Assembly (NCBI GenBank): GCA_017411665.1
Contig: JAFQPT010000228.1
Location: 1-5,730 of the forward strand
Direction of reading: 5' to 3'
DNA: 5,730 nt
From: Oscillospiraceae bacterium
GTDB taxonomy: Bacteria; Bacillota_A; Clostridia; Oscillospirales; Oscillospiraceae
In this document: positions 5,080 through 5,730 of the stretch, one piece after another
How the letters are laid out: every line of letters begins with the position of its first letter
Position numbering within the stretch: the stretch's first letter is position 1
The notes under the pieces: model-generated
Database searches by the model: none
What the model was told of the DNA's origin: nothing
What the model saw: the letters and a program-made list of their open reading frames with translations, nothing else
Position numbers and translations under genes: made by a program

Positions 5080-5730
5080 ATGAAAAAACTCGTAGTGGGC
5101 ATCACCGCTCACGTTGACTCGGGAAAAACCAGTCTGTCCGAAGCCATGCTGTACCTGTCGGGTGCCATCCAGAAGCTGGGCCGCGTCGACCACAAGAATG
5201 CCTATCTGGATACCCACGAATTGGAACGCCGCCGCGGCATTACCATTTTCTCCAAACAGGCACGCTTTTCCGCAGGTGACATGGACATCACTCTGCTGGA
5301 CACCCCCGGTCATGCAGACTTCTCCGCCGAGATGGAACGCGTGCTTCATGTGCTGGACTACGCAATCCTCGTTGTCAGCGGCACAGACGGCGTGCAGGCG
5401 CATACGGAAACAGTCTGGAGACTGCTGAAACGATACAACGTCCCCACCTTCCTGTTCGTCAACAAAATGGATCTGGACAGTGCCAATAAGGTCAATGTCT
5501 TAAATGACCTGAAGCGCTCTCTGTCCGAAAACTGCATCGACTTTACCAAACGCCCCTCCCTGTACGAAGACATCGCCATGTGCTCGGAGGATGCACTGGA
5601 AGAATATATGGAAACGGAATCCATTTCCGATGAACACATCGCGCAGCTCATTGCCCGACGGAAGCTGTTTCCCTGCTGCTTCGGCTCCGCGCTGAAGCTC
5701 AGCGGTGTGGAGGAGTTTCTGACCACACTG
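5080..5730 (+). CDS. EF-G/TetM-like translation GTPase, C-terminus cut by window edge
   Basis: This is the N-terminal 217 residues of a ribosome-binding translational GTPase of the EF-G superfamily, closest in layout to the TetM/TetO/TetW ribosomal protection group (full length about 640 aa or more). All G motifs are present: G1 AHVDSGKTS (10-18), G2 RGIT (52-55), G3 DTPGH (74-78), G4 NKMD (128-131) and G5 GSALK (202-206). The TetM-like pattern includes YLSGAIQKLGRVD (25-37), LERRRGITI (48-56) and LFPCCFGSALK (196-206). It differs from the Tet(M) sequence I remember at many positions, including the stretch after the P-loop and residues 60-70. I therefore infer a housekeeping paralogue, common in Clostridia, rather than an acquired resistance gene, although drug protection cannot be excluded. 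The ATG at 5080 has GGAGG (5069-5073) 6 bases upstream. It is co-transcribed with rsmE, so both products act on the ribosome. Confidence 0.9.
   Translation, partial: MKKLVVGITAHVDSGKTSLSEAMLYLSGAIQKLGRVDHKNAYLDTHELERRRGITIFSKQARFSAGDMDITLLDTPGHADFSAEMERVLHVLDYAILVVSGTDGVQAHTETVWRLLKRYNVPTFLFVNKMDLDSANKVNVLNDLKRSLSENCIDFTKRPSLYEDIAMCSEDALEEYMETESISDEHIAQLIARRKLFPCCFGSALKLSGVEEFLTTL

Noticed and set aside
1..5730. tRNA or rRNA genes, CRISPR arrays, insertion sequences or prophage attachment sites
   Set aside because: No cloverleaf, no regularly spaced direct repeats, no transposase or integrase frame and no terminal inverted repeats were seen.

Overview
The window looks like a chromosomal segment from a Gram-positive, anaerobic member of the Clostridia, probably an Oscillospiraceae/Ruminococcaceae-type gut bacterium. 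The reasons are strong AGGAGG-type ribosome binding sites, TTGNNN-17-TATANT promoters, a short Cys-lipoprotein signal of Gram-positive style, a DUF3842-type protein (a family I know from Clostridia), and a TetM-like translation GTPase next to rsmE. The genus cannot be fixed from this sequence alone.

Left part (1-3092, minus strand): a two-gene TRAP-TAXI transporter operon. A promoter at 3064-3092 drives a TAXI-family substrate-binding lipoprotein (2051-3010). After a 133-bp gap holding a long stem-loop without a T-tract comes a fused DctQM-type permease (1-1917), whose C-terminus runs off the window. Together they would form a cation-driven, binding-protein-dependent importer of an unidentified small organic acid. 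The stem-loop may set the binding protein to permease ratio.

Middle (3011-3743): an AT-rich divergent intergenic region with A/T tracts and a 12-bp palindrome separates the transporter promoter from a second promoter. That one drives a 134-aa DUF3842-like protein of unknown function (3295-3699, plus strand). It ends at a strong 17-bp hairpin that also serves the convergent gene on the other side.

Right part (3741-5730): a 157-aa unrecognised protein with a cluster of regularly spaced cysteines lies on the minus strand (3741-4214). It is divergent from a near-consensus promoter (4250-4278) that drives rsmE (16S rRNA U1498 N3-methyltransferase, 4315-5055). Twenty-four bases later begins an EF-G/TetM-like GTPase (5080 to the window end, partial). 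These two form a ribosome-related operon.

I see no RNA genes, insertion sequences, CRISPR arrays or attachment sites. Most of the window is ordinary. The best leads are the uncharacterised Cys-rich protein, the DUF3842 gene divergent from the transporter, the operator-like elements between them, and the intercistronic stem-loop.
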